Origin: Uloborus plumipes
Taxonomy: Eukaryota; Arthropoda; Arachnida; Araneae; Uloboridae
Reading direction: 5' to 3'
DNA: 64,000 bases
Assembly: GCA_038373865.1 (NCBI GenBank)
Contig: JAXGGA010001092.1
Span: 62,001 to 126,000 of the forward strand
Shown in pieces: positions 56,346-64,000 of the stretch. The notes beneath the pieces were generated by a model. That model did not search any database, was not told where the DNA came from, and worked only from the letters and a program-made list of their open reading frames with translations. Numbering within the stretch: position 1 is the stretch's first letter; the number at the start of each line of letters is the position of its first letter. The position numbers were made by a program, and so were the translations under genes.

Positions 56346-57090
56346 CTTCCTTTTACGTAGTAAAGGAAGTATTGTGATCGCGAAAAAAAAAATATCACTC
56401 AAATTTGAGTCTAAATTTTGATTTTGCTCACCCCCGAATGAATGTTCAGTAGTTTTTTCGACCTGTCAGCACGTGCATATGTACCTACCAACATATAAGC
56501 AGCCGAAAAATTCTTTTCAACCACCCCCGAGTTAATTACGACGAGTTTTCTCGTGACGTCTGTATGTACGTATGTGCGGATGTATGTGCGTATGTGGCTC
56601 GCATAACTCAAAAACAATATACCGTAGAAACTTCTAGCTTGGTATGTAGGCTCTGAGTATGGTCTAGTTGTGCACCTCCCCTTGTGGTTGCATTTGAATG
56701 TTCCCAAGGGGATGTTTTACCCCTTTTTTGGGGTAAATCAGTGTTAATTTCAATGCAGACTCAAGTGATATGAATTGGCGCGACCACTTGGCGATATGTC
56801 GCCAAGCTTTTTGTCGCCAAGTGTTTGACGCCATCTTGGCGACAAATTTGGCGGTTTTTTTTTTTTTTTTTTTAATTTGGGTTCAACTTGGCGCTATTGG
56901 CGATATTCTGCGAAAATTCACTGAATGATATTAAAATCAGCAAATATTTAGAAATTAACCATTGTTAAATATTTTTTGCATTGTTTCGTGGCAGATTAGG
57001 GAGTAAATATTTGAATTGTTACCTTGCTCAATCCAAGCACTTTTTTTGACACTTAAGGCAACTACTAAGAAATTTACACGTAAAAGGAAG
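56346..57090. mobile_element. MITE with CTTCCTTTTACGT ends
   Basis: The inverted ends are CTTCCTTTTACGT and ACGTAAAAGGAAG, with TA on both sides (56344-56345 and 57091-57092). Just inside the left end, GTAAAGGAAGTATTGTGATC repeats the terminal word inverted. It contains iterated GTATGT words (56560-56595) and clustered CGCCAAG/CTTGGCG words (56780-56905). The 98-codon minus-strand frame inside it has no known match. It may be Tc1/mariner-like. Confidence 0.7.
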
Positions 57091-57147
57091 TAGTGTGGGC
57101 CCATACAGATTTATTTTTTTTTTTGTACTCCTTCAAATTTTTACTGA

Positions 57148-57825
57148 TCTACTTATGTTAAAAACTGAGTATCTTTCTAACTTTCTTTCTAACTATCTTT
57201 CTATGTCACGCTTCTTTCTCCTGAACGCCAAGAACTGAAAGTCGAACCAGGTACCGATAGATAGTATTTTTCAGGCTTCATTACTTGTCAATTTATATAC
57301 ATTATACGATTTTAATTACAAGATCAATAGATATCCATTAACACAGTAGTCAAGTTTAAAGCGATTAAGCCTAATAAATGGTTAAATATGAAATCCTTTG
57401 TTGCAAAACGTAGTTGCTATGAAACAGTAATAACAATGATAATGAGAATTTTAAATTGGAGGCTTAACTAAATCAAACACGAAACTCATAAGCGGACCCT
57501 TTGCGTAGTATCTTTTATCGCTAGCTACTTGTAATGTTTTGGAACACATTCATTTGTTGAAAAGCCATCTACTTATATTGAAAACTGAGTATCTATGACT
57601 GCTTTTTTCCTTTGAGCGAGCTGAACTTACTGAAACTTTCCTCACCATCTTGAAGGCGCGAAGTGCCTGTGCCGCATCTCAATAATTCGAATAATTTTTT
57701 TATGTAGGAAAAAAGTAAAGGCGTGAAGCGCCTGTTAGCGAGCCGCCTTGGCGGGGAGTAGTTTCTTGAAAATTTCCTCACTACTTTCAAGGCACGAAGT
57801 GCCCGTGCAACGCCGGGCCACGTGC
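57148..57825 (+). mobile_element. Helitron-like fragment with two 5' ends
   Basis: Two similar starts follow an A: TCTACTTATGTTAAAAACTG (57148) and TCTACTTATATTGAAAACTG (57568). The 3' part carries the GCGAGCCGCCTTGGCGGGGA unit and the Helitron hairpin GCCCGTGCAACGCCGGGC (57800-57817), as in the element at 32417. After the hairpin the expected CTAG is absent (CACGTGCGTGG), so the end is either mutated or truncated. Confidence 0.6.
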
Positions 57826-58148
57826 GTGGTATGTCTTGAATTCTTATGAACCTTAAATTATATCAAATAATATAACATCAGAATGAGGTAAAAGTTAGGG
57901 AGGCGAGGACGTTATGCACCAACATGCCGCAGGAAGCTAATCTAGCTGTCCTGGCAGCTAGTTTAATGGTTAAAAGGGGGGAAAAAAAACTTGAAATTTA
58001 AAAGAAAAAAAAAGATTTTTTTCCCCCGTTTTACATTGTAAAACATTTTGGGTTTCAGGTGGAAGGGGGGTGCTCGGGCCCGTCGGGCCCCCCCTCTGGA
58101 TACGGCCTTGTTCCTATAGAAGGTTATACCTTGACTGAAATTACTTGG

Positions 58149-58533
58149 CTAGAACGAGTGCATTATAAAAATCTCTCGGCGTTTATCCATTCTAAATTTT
58201 ATATCTTTACATACAGTTCTCTCCGTCGTGATCAAAGAATCTTCATATTTCCCGTTAGAAATTAATGCCTTTGGGATTGCTAGTATGCTAGTAATTGGGT
58301 TTCCCCGCTCAACTCGCTTGTGCAGATATCGCGGGTTTGTGATGATTTTGTATTTATTCCAGAGCAGCTTCAAGTGTTTTCGAGCAATTAATGTTCCCAA
58401 GGGTTCCACCGATGCTGTGCTTACAGTTGATTTTGCATTCTGTTGAGGTTGCCTCATTCGATCAGGGCTATCTGGTTCCTGATCTGGATCAAAAAGACTA
58501 AGCTGCTTTAGGAGACTTATTCCAAATGGTAAA
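58149..58533 (-). CDS. Unidentified ORF, possible terminal exon
   Basis: On the minus strand a frame of ~128 codons opens just after an acceptor-like site (TAATTACTTGCAG, to 58534) and ends at a TAG (58149-58151). The peptide is hydrophilic and of balanced composition, with DPDQEPDSPDRM early, ARKHLKLLWNKYK in the middle and FRMDKRREIFIMHSF at the C-terminus. It contains no low-complexity or transposase motif. I do not recognise a family. If it is an exon, its upstream exons should lie between 58534 and the MAIP1-like gene, which it would diverge from. I could not identify them. The hAT insertion starts 38 bp past the stop, and an AATAAA on this strand lies near 55728, beyond the hAT. It may be a real gene's last exon, a processed fragment or a chance ORF. 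Confidence 0.3.
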
Positions 58534-58569
58534 CTGCAAGTAATTACGTGGGTCAAGTACCTTTCTAGG

Positions 58570-58605
58570 GGTCTTAGTGGCCGAGCGGTCTAAGGCGTGT
58601 ATAGC
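58570..58605 (+). repeat. tRNA-Leu-like 5' half (SINE fragment)
   Basis: GTCTTAGTGGCCGAGCGGTC followed by TAAGGCG is the D-arm and A-box region of a leucine-type tRNA. The sequence departs from tRNA after that point and no anticodon or T arm can be folded, so it is a fragment or SINE head and not a functional tRNA gene. Confidence 0.6.
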
Positions 58606-59354
58606 CGATAACTCTGATAACTGAATGTACTTTTCTTCCTTTGTGATGTAACTCTTTCATACATTGTCTGTACAAGATATATGTAATAAAAATCACATGT
58701 CACGGAGGCAAAAAACTAGATTGTAGTCTCCATCAAAGACCTGGGCATATAGCCCCAATCGAAGTACCTTTCTCTCTCGACCAATAAAAAAGTACAGCTC
58801 GTGTACATAAAAATGGTGTATATCTTTGACCGGGAAGGAAGGAGCAGTTGTCTTGTACCCCCTAATGTTGGGGGCATTCTATACGAATATCTGCTCTGTT
58901 TGAGTAGCCGCATTATATCAACATTTTAATAGCATATTTGTGTTCAAAAGCTCTGAAAACTGGATCCGGAAACCCTATGATCATTGTACCGCTTCGAATG
59001 AATTCGAATTTTTAGTATGATCTGGAGGATCCTTCATTGGGAGTCCCCTGATTCTGGATATTTTAACTATTTAAAAATTTTTATAAAATTGAGAACGGGA
59101 AAAGTTCTTAAAGTAAAATATATGCACGTTTGGTGCTCAAAACATACACAAACTATTTTTATATCGTACAATTTAGATCAAATATTCTCAGAATTCTCGC
59201 CCTTATACTATCCCGAATAATCCTTGAATTTGTAAATCTTTTTACTTTGCTTACGCTATGTTTCTCTTTACTTTCTTACACCTTTCGTGCTTCATCCATC
59301 AAAGATCTTTTATGCTTCTACGAATTGTGGGTGGTGAGGATAATAATATCTGTT
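58606..59354. other. Unassigned stretch
   Basis: No supported gene. Short frames exist on both strands (109 codons at 59130-59459, running into the MITE). Upstream exons of the 58149 ORF could lie here, but I found no convincing splice pair. Confidence 0.35.
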
Positions 59355-59357
59355 TTA

Positions 59358-59659
59358 GGCAGGGATTCAAGTGAAACAAACGATCGCAAATTACAATCGC
59401 TACTGGAAATGAATTACATTAGAACGTTTCTTGATAAAAACATCGTGACGTCAGCGTGACGTTTGCCTATGAAAAACGAGCTAGATAAAACGTCACAGCC
59501 TACTTGGCGAATAAGAGGAGATCGCTGAGTGCTTGTGAGCTCTTATCGGCTCCACCCGTAGTGACGTCATGCCAATTTAAGTTGATGATAATGTAATTCA
59601 CTTCCAGTAGCGATTGCAATTCGAAGCGATCGCAGTGCTGTTTCACTTGAATCCCTGCC
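59358..59659. mobile_element. TTA-flanked MITE with CRE-like sites
   Basis: This 302-bp element has ends GGCAGGGATTCAAGTGAAAC and GTTTCACTTGAATCCCTGCC (~65-bp imperfect inverted repeats) and a TTA duplication (59355-59357 and 59660-59662). It is PIF/Harbinger-like by target length. It contains two full TGACGTCA palindromes (59446-59453 and 59562-59569) plus TGACGTT. It ends 279 bp upstream of the MAIP1-like start codon. A degraded copy lies at 26930-27128. Confidence 0.85.
59446..59569. promoter_or_regulatory. Two CRE/ATF-type TGACGTCA sites
   Basis: TGACGTCA at 59446-59453 and 59562-59569 matches the cyclic-AMP response element consensus bound by CREB/ATF bZIP dimers. Both sites are inside the MITE, 370-490 bp upstream of the predicted start codon. 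The sites themselves are directly visible. Use in regulating the neighbouring gene is inference. Confidence 0.4.
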
Positions 59660-59938
59660 TTAATTTTACTTTTACACGGCTTATGTTCGAATAGAGCAAC
59701 TGCACCGGGTTATCGGCTGCTCTGTGCGAACATAACCATCTTGAATCTGAATAAGTTTTCTTCAACGACTTTTAGCTGTAACTGTAACGTAATGAAGTTG
59801 TTTACTTTAAAAACAAAAATACTGTCAATTTAAAATCTTCGATATCATACTATCGCTTTAATATTCCAAATGCCTCTTTTATAGTGCTTCATTCCCATTA
59901 TAAATTAAATATTTAACTTATTTTCTCGTTCATTTAAC

Positions 59939-60319
59939 ATGAATCGTCTGTGCTTTAGGATACTAAGGGCCAATTCTTCGCTTTTGCAAAATCATAAGAA
60001 TGCTTCAAAGCATCTTCAGCATACTTTCAAAAACCTATTTTTTCGCCAAAATGCAGTTTCGGAAACTTTAGAAAAGTTGAAATTTGGTGCTGCGTTGAAA
60101 CTTAATTCGTTACTTAATTCGCGTAGATTGTGCACTGGTCCTGGAGACAGTGGTGGACCGAAGAGAAACAGAAAGCCTGCGTTATTAATGGTCTTTGAAC
60201 CAATCATGCGTCCTGAAGTATTATTAACTATTAAGAATTGGATTATGGCAAAATTTATTATTCAGCCATATTTAGATCAAGATTTTACTTTGAAGGATTT
60301 TACTAATGGCTCCAAACAG
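59939..60319 (+). CDS. MAIP1: MAIP1-like protein, exon 1
   Basis: This is the first coding exon (127 codons) of a MAIP1/C2orf47-like protein, the matrix partner of the mitochondrial m-AAA protease, which helps the uniporter regulator EMRE be inserted and processed. The N-terminus is a typical mitochondrial presequence: Arg/Lys-rich (R3, R7, R10, K20, K24, K31, R36), with no acidic residue until E42. A cleavage-type SRRLCTG is at 61-67. From ~80 the mature domain begins (ALLMVFEPIMRPEVLLTIKN), and YLDQDFTLKDFTNGSKQ (111-127) is the family's characteristic '(F/L)DQ-F---F--G-KQ' stretch. The ATG at 59939 is the first in frame. The donor is CAG|GTAATC, phase 0. Identity is from recognition of the motif order with exons 2-3, not from a search. 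Confidence 0.75.
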
Positions 60320-61175
60320 GTAATCCTCATAAATATCGAAGTAAAAGTCCTTAAATTTCATATTTCTGTGTTAATATTCTTGCTGTCTTTTGTTTGAAAG
60401 TTTATTAATGTTCTGTCGAGCATCTGATTAATAACACACAGTTTTTGTAGATACTTGTTTTGAGCTTAGCTTAATACATATAACATGAAACAGTTTTTTT
60501 TATGCTGTTGCATTTGCGAAGAGCAATTTTAGGGGCAAAAAGAGTAACTTTTTTTGGAATGTGATGAACTGTTTCAATTTAAAAAATGCATGAATTGCAA
60601 TTTTATTAAACATCTTTTGAGAGAATACATATTTGATTAAAACACAAAATAAATGTTTTTTAATATCAAAATTGAACGAATGTTTTTTACTTTTCCTTCA
60701 TTTCCAATGCAATTTCGATGCAGAGAGAAGAAAAAGTGTAAGGCAACCCAAAATTTCAGGCATCAAATTTAATGCCTATATTATGCCAAAACAAGGTCTT
60801 ATTTCTAACAGTCTTGGTTTTCTAATCTGCTACAGGCAGATGGGGGAGGGGCACTCATCTGGCGCAGTCAGGATTATTTCCTTGAAGGCTCTGAGAGAGT
60901 ATAGCACAAAAGCATGGCTATAATTATTATCAGTAACCTGAAAAAAAATTTTAGTCCCACAAAATTACTCATTTCATTTTTTTCCAAAGCTTTTTTCAGG
61001 ACAGTTTTTTGTTTAAGCTCTTTCATTAAGTCTTTATTTTGAAAGTTTTCAAGAAAATTCATTCAACATTCAAGAAAAGAAGAAAAAAAGCTGTGGTAGA
61101 TTTGTGTTTCTAAATTATATATGTTTAGCATTTGCTGTATCTTTGCACTTAGTATATTTTAATTTTTTTTCATAG
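60320..61175 (+). other. MAIP1-like intron 1
   Basis: This 856-bp intron runs from GTAATC to a T-rich tract ending CATAG at 61175. It joins two phase-0 exons. It is AT-rich, with no transposon ends that I can define. Confidence 0.7.
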
Positions 61176-61247
61176 GCCTTAGCTGTAGTCTCTTCATTAC
61201 TTTCAGAGGGTGATTTTCAGTCATTAAAAGGACTTGTTGCTGAAGAG
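61176..61247 (+). CDS. MAIP1: MAIP1-like protein, exon 2
   Basis: This exon of exactly 24 codons (residues 128-151) encodes ALAVVSSLLSEGDFQSLKGL then VAEE. The acceptor is TTTTTTTTCATAG and the donor is GAG|GTATGC, both phase 0, so the reading frame is continuous with exons 1 and 3. This helix, with its 'SxLL---F--L--LV' spacing, follows the GSKQ motif of exon 1 directly in the MAIP1 family, which is the main reason for accepting so short an exon. Confidence 0.75.
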
Positions 61248-62286
61248 GTATGCATGAATAATGAAAGATTTTACATGTTTAATTAAATATGACTTTAAAT
61301 CTGGGGAATTATTGTTTTAAGCTTATATATCAATTCTGCAATGATTTTAATAATTAAAGTGTCATAGCGAGAAGTTTTTCTTTGGTGAGGTTCACTTGCT
61401 GCATATGTGCCTTTATATGCATATAGCGGCTTGTACAGGGCGGCAACTGCCCCATCACTTCCAAAAGCATAGGGACCTTGCCCCCTCACTTTTCAGAGTT
61501 AAAATGTAATGATCAATTGAAAAATGATTTCTTTTTACTCAGTGGATTGATTAATTTCACGAAAATAGAAGCTGAATGTTCCAAAAATAGTATTTTTTAA
61601 TGTTATTTCATAGAAATAGAGCTTTGAATCAGAAAGAGGGGGGGGGGGGTCTAGAGTGGTCATCCATCTTGAATTTTGAGGCTGTTTTTGGCACATTTTA
61701 GAGGTCATTTAATCAGTAATGCTAAAATCTAATAATAATACAGTCAACGCTCGTTATAACGACCACACGTTATAAAGACCATCCTAATATAACGATCGGT
61801 GAGAAAATCCCCAACTGTATCCCAATATACCCTATGTCCTACCTCTTATAGCGACCACTCGTTATAAAGACCGTTTTCTGTAGGACGGAGACGGTCGTTA
61901 TATCGAGCGTCGACTGTATAGTAAAATTTTTGAGAAAAGAAAAAGAGGTTGAGAGATGCTGCCCCCAACCCCTCAACTTCTTTTGACTCCCCCCCACTTT
62001 TTAGGTGCACCAGCCGCCTATGCACACATTATGTATGTGGAGGTAAAGGGGTTTTTTTTCAAGGCGTCATAACCGCGGGCACTTTTTAAAAGAATGAAAA
62101 AAAACTAAAGATCATAATGATCGTTAAAAAAGAAAGCTTACTGTATACCTAATGATTAAATGGAAGATACCAGGCAAGAAAAGAAGTGTAATTTTTTTTT
62201 TTTTTTTTTTCAATTTTTATCTAGACTATTTGACAGAATTTGAAAATATACCTTAGAAATGTATGTCTCTTAAAACTGTTTTTCAG
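61248..62286 (+). other. MAIP1-like intron 2
   Basis: This 1,039-bp intron from GTATGC to TTTTTCAG contains a pogo-like MITE (61741-61916), a G-run (61638-61648) and poly(T) (62193-62211). Loosely inverted CATATAGCGGCTTG (61418) and CAGCCGCCTATG (62008) may be the ends of an old hAT element, but their flanking octamers do not match. Confidence 0.65.
61741..61916. mobile_element. pogo/Tigger-like MITE in intron 2
   Basis: This 176-bp element has ends CAGTCAACGCTCGTTATAAC and GTTATATCGAGCGTCGACTG and TA flanks (61739-61740 and 61917-61918). Internal GTTATAAAGACC words repeat near both ends. The CAGT...CGTTATA ends are characteristic of Tigger-type MITEs. Confidence 0.85.
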
Positions 62287-62410
62287 GCTTTAACAGAAAT
62301 TAAAAGCAATTATTCTGTATTGAATGTTAAAGAGAGACAAGATTTGTTGATAAAAATAGCGGACATCTTATTTGCCTTTCCATACCAAATTGGAATAATA
62401 TTCGATGACA
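62287..62410 (+). CDS. MAIP1: MAIP1-like protein, exon 3
   Basis: This is 41 codons plus one base (residues 152-192), starting ALTEIKSNYSVLNVKERQDL and ending PYQIGIIFDD. The acceptor is TTTTTCAG and the donor matches consensus (ACA|GTAAGT), phase 1. The frame joins exon 2 without adjustment. About 100 residues of a typical ~290-residue family member are missing. I found no further exon before 64000, so the rest should lie downstream. An alternative identity within the Tim44-like/MBA1-like fold cannot be excluded. Confidence 0.7.
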
Positions 62411-62519
62411 GTAAGTAACCTTTACCCTTTTTTTATGATATGTATATCATTGTTAGTTCATTAAAATAAATGATATTTGAATCATTACACTACATACAGT
62501 AGGAAAATTATATTACAGA

Positions 62520-62700
62520 TTAATACAAGTGCGACGACCAGCTACAGGCTCGGGGCCCAACTGGGCTGGTCCTAGTCAAATTATAGACCCCAATGAAGAT
62601 CGATGGCCCTCTTAAAGCTATTTACTCCATTGCTCCCTTTACCGCCTCTTCCGGCAAATTGTTCCAAGTTCCCACTACCCTGCTAAAATAGTAGGGCTAT
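62520..62700. repeat. GC-richer dispersed-repeat-like segment
   Basis: The segment from GACGACCAGCTACAGGCTCG to CCCACTACCCTGC differs in composition from the surrounding intron-like DNA and looks like a retroposon fragment. No A/B box, tail or duplication is seen. Identity unknown. Confidence 0.3.
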
Positions 62701-63249
62701 TTCACAGTATTTGGATGTTGCGGACTCAACATCAATATTTACTACATGAAGATATAGAAATTAATTCTTTTTTTTTAGTGTAGAAGTACTACCAGCACTT
62801 AAACTCAAAATAAAAGGAAGTGCTAATTCAACTGTAAATTAATTAGTTGTGGCAAAAAAAATTGTGTTGCGGACTCTACACATAAAAGTACAGTAAAAAA
62901 TAGGTCAAAATTAAGTTCTAATCCCTCTGAATCTATGTATCCCATACTATCAATGCTGGTTTATTTCCAACACTGATACTCTATAGATACTTGGAATACA
63001 AAAAAATTATTTTTTAAAGAAAAATTGAAAAAATAGAGGAAAAAAACTTTACATGCACAAAATGCTTTGTGTTGCGGACTCTACAAAATGTACCCATTGA
63101 CTTTTGCCATAAGACTTTTTATTTAAATTCGTTTTACAAGAAAAAATATTATAAAAGATTTAGATTTACATTTGTTTTACAAGAAAAAATAAGTAGTCAA
63201 AGATTTATTATTTTTTTGCAAGAAAAAAATAATCTTTCAATAAGGGAAG

Positions 63250-63905
63250 AAATACTGTTTGCTATTTCTTTACTGTAAGCAAAAAATCTACCAGAGTCAA
63301 TGGTTGCCGGATCTCCTGGAAGTTTCATTAAGTAGTATTTTAGTGGTTTAAATTTATTACCTTCCGGCTGAAATACAAATTTAATTTCAATAGATTTCTT
63401 TAAATCTTCATTAACTATTTCTCCTGCTTACCATTGGTCATTAAACAGGACAGCAATCCATTCACCTTTTTTTAAGAGACTGCTTGGGGTGTGATGAAGT
63501 GATTTTATCTTGATTCAGTTCTTTATTTAGTGAAGACATATCAACTTGTTTCGAGTCAGCAGTGGGAGTTCTTTGCAAATAACCTTTTGCTCATGAATTT
63601 TAAAGTGGTTCATTTTCCTAGTTTGCAGAACGCCCTAACCTTGGCTATATCTCTGCTCTAAGTGAGCCAAATTGCAATTTTAACAATGCTTTCAGTGTTG
63701 ACATACAATATTGTTATTTACTTTGCTTCTCGTCTTGCAACAGTGAAAACCTCTTCAGCATCATTAGGAAAATCTTTTTCTCGCATGGTTGTACGAACAT
63801 ACAACTCTCTTAAGCTCAGCACCAATGCCATCGACTGGGTCCTTTCCATATGCAGTGGGAAAGAAATCCCATGATGCTGTGTGCAGTTATGATCTATGTT
63901 ATGTA
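63250..63905 (-). pseudogene. Degraded transposon-associated ORF
   Basis: Reading the minus strand, 63880-63775 encodes WDFFPTAYGKDPVDGIGAEL followed by KRVV. Further on, ~63454-63250 encodes GEWIAVLFNDQW-stop-AGEIVNEDLKKS then QPEGNKFKPLKYY. The pattern 'W-FF-(T/S)-HGKG--DGIGG--KR' followed by a 'WIAV-Y--QWY-G-V' block is one I associate with repeat-borne ORFs in arthropod and cnidarian genomes. The copy is dead: a stop replaces the expected Tyr after QW, and frameshifts separate the blocks. The nearby word TGTTGCGGACTC occurs three times (62714, 62871, 63070) and may belong to the same element. The exact family was not established. Confidence 0.45.
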
Positions 63906-63937
63906 TTTTTAAATTTATGTTAAGATTAAATTTATTA

Positions 63938-64000
63938 ATACGCTTTTATTAGTGTCACATGTAAGTTTGTTTGTATGTATGTAACCTCTGAATGAAAGAT
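63938..64000 (+). repeat. Start of an AT-rich repeat copy running off the window
   Basis: The last ~60 bases (CGCTTTTATTAGTGTCACAT, then TTTGTTTGTATGTATGTAAC) match the beginning of the repeat at 2168-2230. The rest lies outside the window. Confidence 0.6.

Larger units (their letters stand above)
55885..58110. mobile_element. 2.2-kb hAT element carrying two guests
   Basis: The ends are CAAGGCCGCATCCAGA and TCTGGATACGGCCTTG, with an exact 8-bp duplication TTCCTATA (55877-55884 and 58111-58118). It contains an ACTTCC-type MITE (56346-57090) and a Helitron-like fragment (57148-57825). Its own remaining sequence is ~800 bp with no transposase. C/G runs lie near the right end (58070-58095). It ends 38 bp before the stop codon of the minus-strand ORF at 58149. 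Confidence 0.85.

Noticed and set aside
58570..58605. Functional tRNA-Leu gene
   Set aside because: Only the D-arm half is present. The anticodon and T arms cannot be formed.
61418..62022. hAT element in MAIP1 intron 2
   Set aside because: The ends are only loosely inverted and no 8-bp duplication was found.

Overview
This is a gene-poor, strongly A+T-rich stretch of animal nuclear DNA. It has long homopolymers, di- and trinucleotide runs, spliceosomal introns, tRNA-headed SINEs, Helitrons and many short terminal-inverted-repeat transposons. The closest host match I can support is an arthropod, most plausibly a chelicerate such as a spider. That is inferred from the style of the Tc1 transposase, the SINEs and the one recognisable host gene; nothing in the window proves it.

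The only host gene I can name starts near the right edge. Three phase-compatible exons (59939-60319, 61176-61247, 62287-62410, + strand) encode the first ~192 residues of a MAIP1-like (C2orf47, m-AAA protease-interacting) mitochondrial matrix protein. Its remaining exons should lie beyond base 64000. A 302-bp TTA-flanked MITE carrying two TGACGTCA sites ends 279 bp upstream of its start codon. The only intact large ORF is a 343-residue Tc1-family transposase at 13803-14834.

Layout. 1-5.9 kb: a SINE in a duplicated AT-rich repeat, a 1.57-kb foldback transposon with ~690-bp arms, and a second SINE type. 5.9-8.3 kb: unassigned. 8.3-9.1 kb: a pogo-like MITE split by a SINE, then a CACTG-family MITE. 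9.1-12.9 kb: unassigned, with weak exon-like ORFs on the minus strand. 12.9-15.5 kb: a three-level nest (CACTG MITE > Helitron > intact Tc1). 16.5-18.2 kb: CACTG MITE, an element built on AAACACACTAAGTC, and a SINE. 19.3-24.5 kb: foldbacks and MITEs. 24.8-25.6 kb: two adjacent minisatellites. 25.9-29.3 kb: overlapping SINE, TTAA, PIF-like and other elements. 30.3-30.9 kb: CACTG foldback with (AT)n, then a long (ATT)n. 32.4-38.0 kb: two complete Helitrons, with a hAT MITE and tandem arrays between them. 39.6-45.5 kb: hAT, CACTG and pogo MITEs. 48.1-52.6 kb: a second three-level nest (PIF/Harbinger-like > 3.4-kb hAT > TTAA element). 54.5-58.1 kb: a TTAA element and a 2.2-kb hAT holding two guests. 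58.1-64 kb: an unassigned ORF, the MAIP1-like gene with a pogo MITE in intron 2, and a minus-strand transposon pseudogene.

Most elements are bounded by inverted termini plus a target duplication of the length expected for their superfamily: TA, TTA/TAA, TTAA, 8 bp, or A|T insertion for Helitrons. The assignments therefore rest mainly on structure visible in the sequence. No CRISPR array, operon, complete tRNA or rRNA gene was found. I found no convincing non-transposon 'new system'. The most unusual items are the dense CACTG palindromic MITE family, the nested composites with clean empty-site logic, and the CRE-bearing MITE upstream of the MAIP1-like gene.
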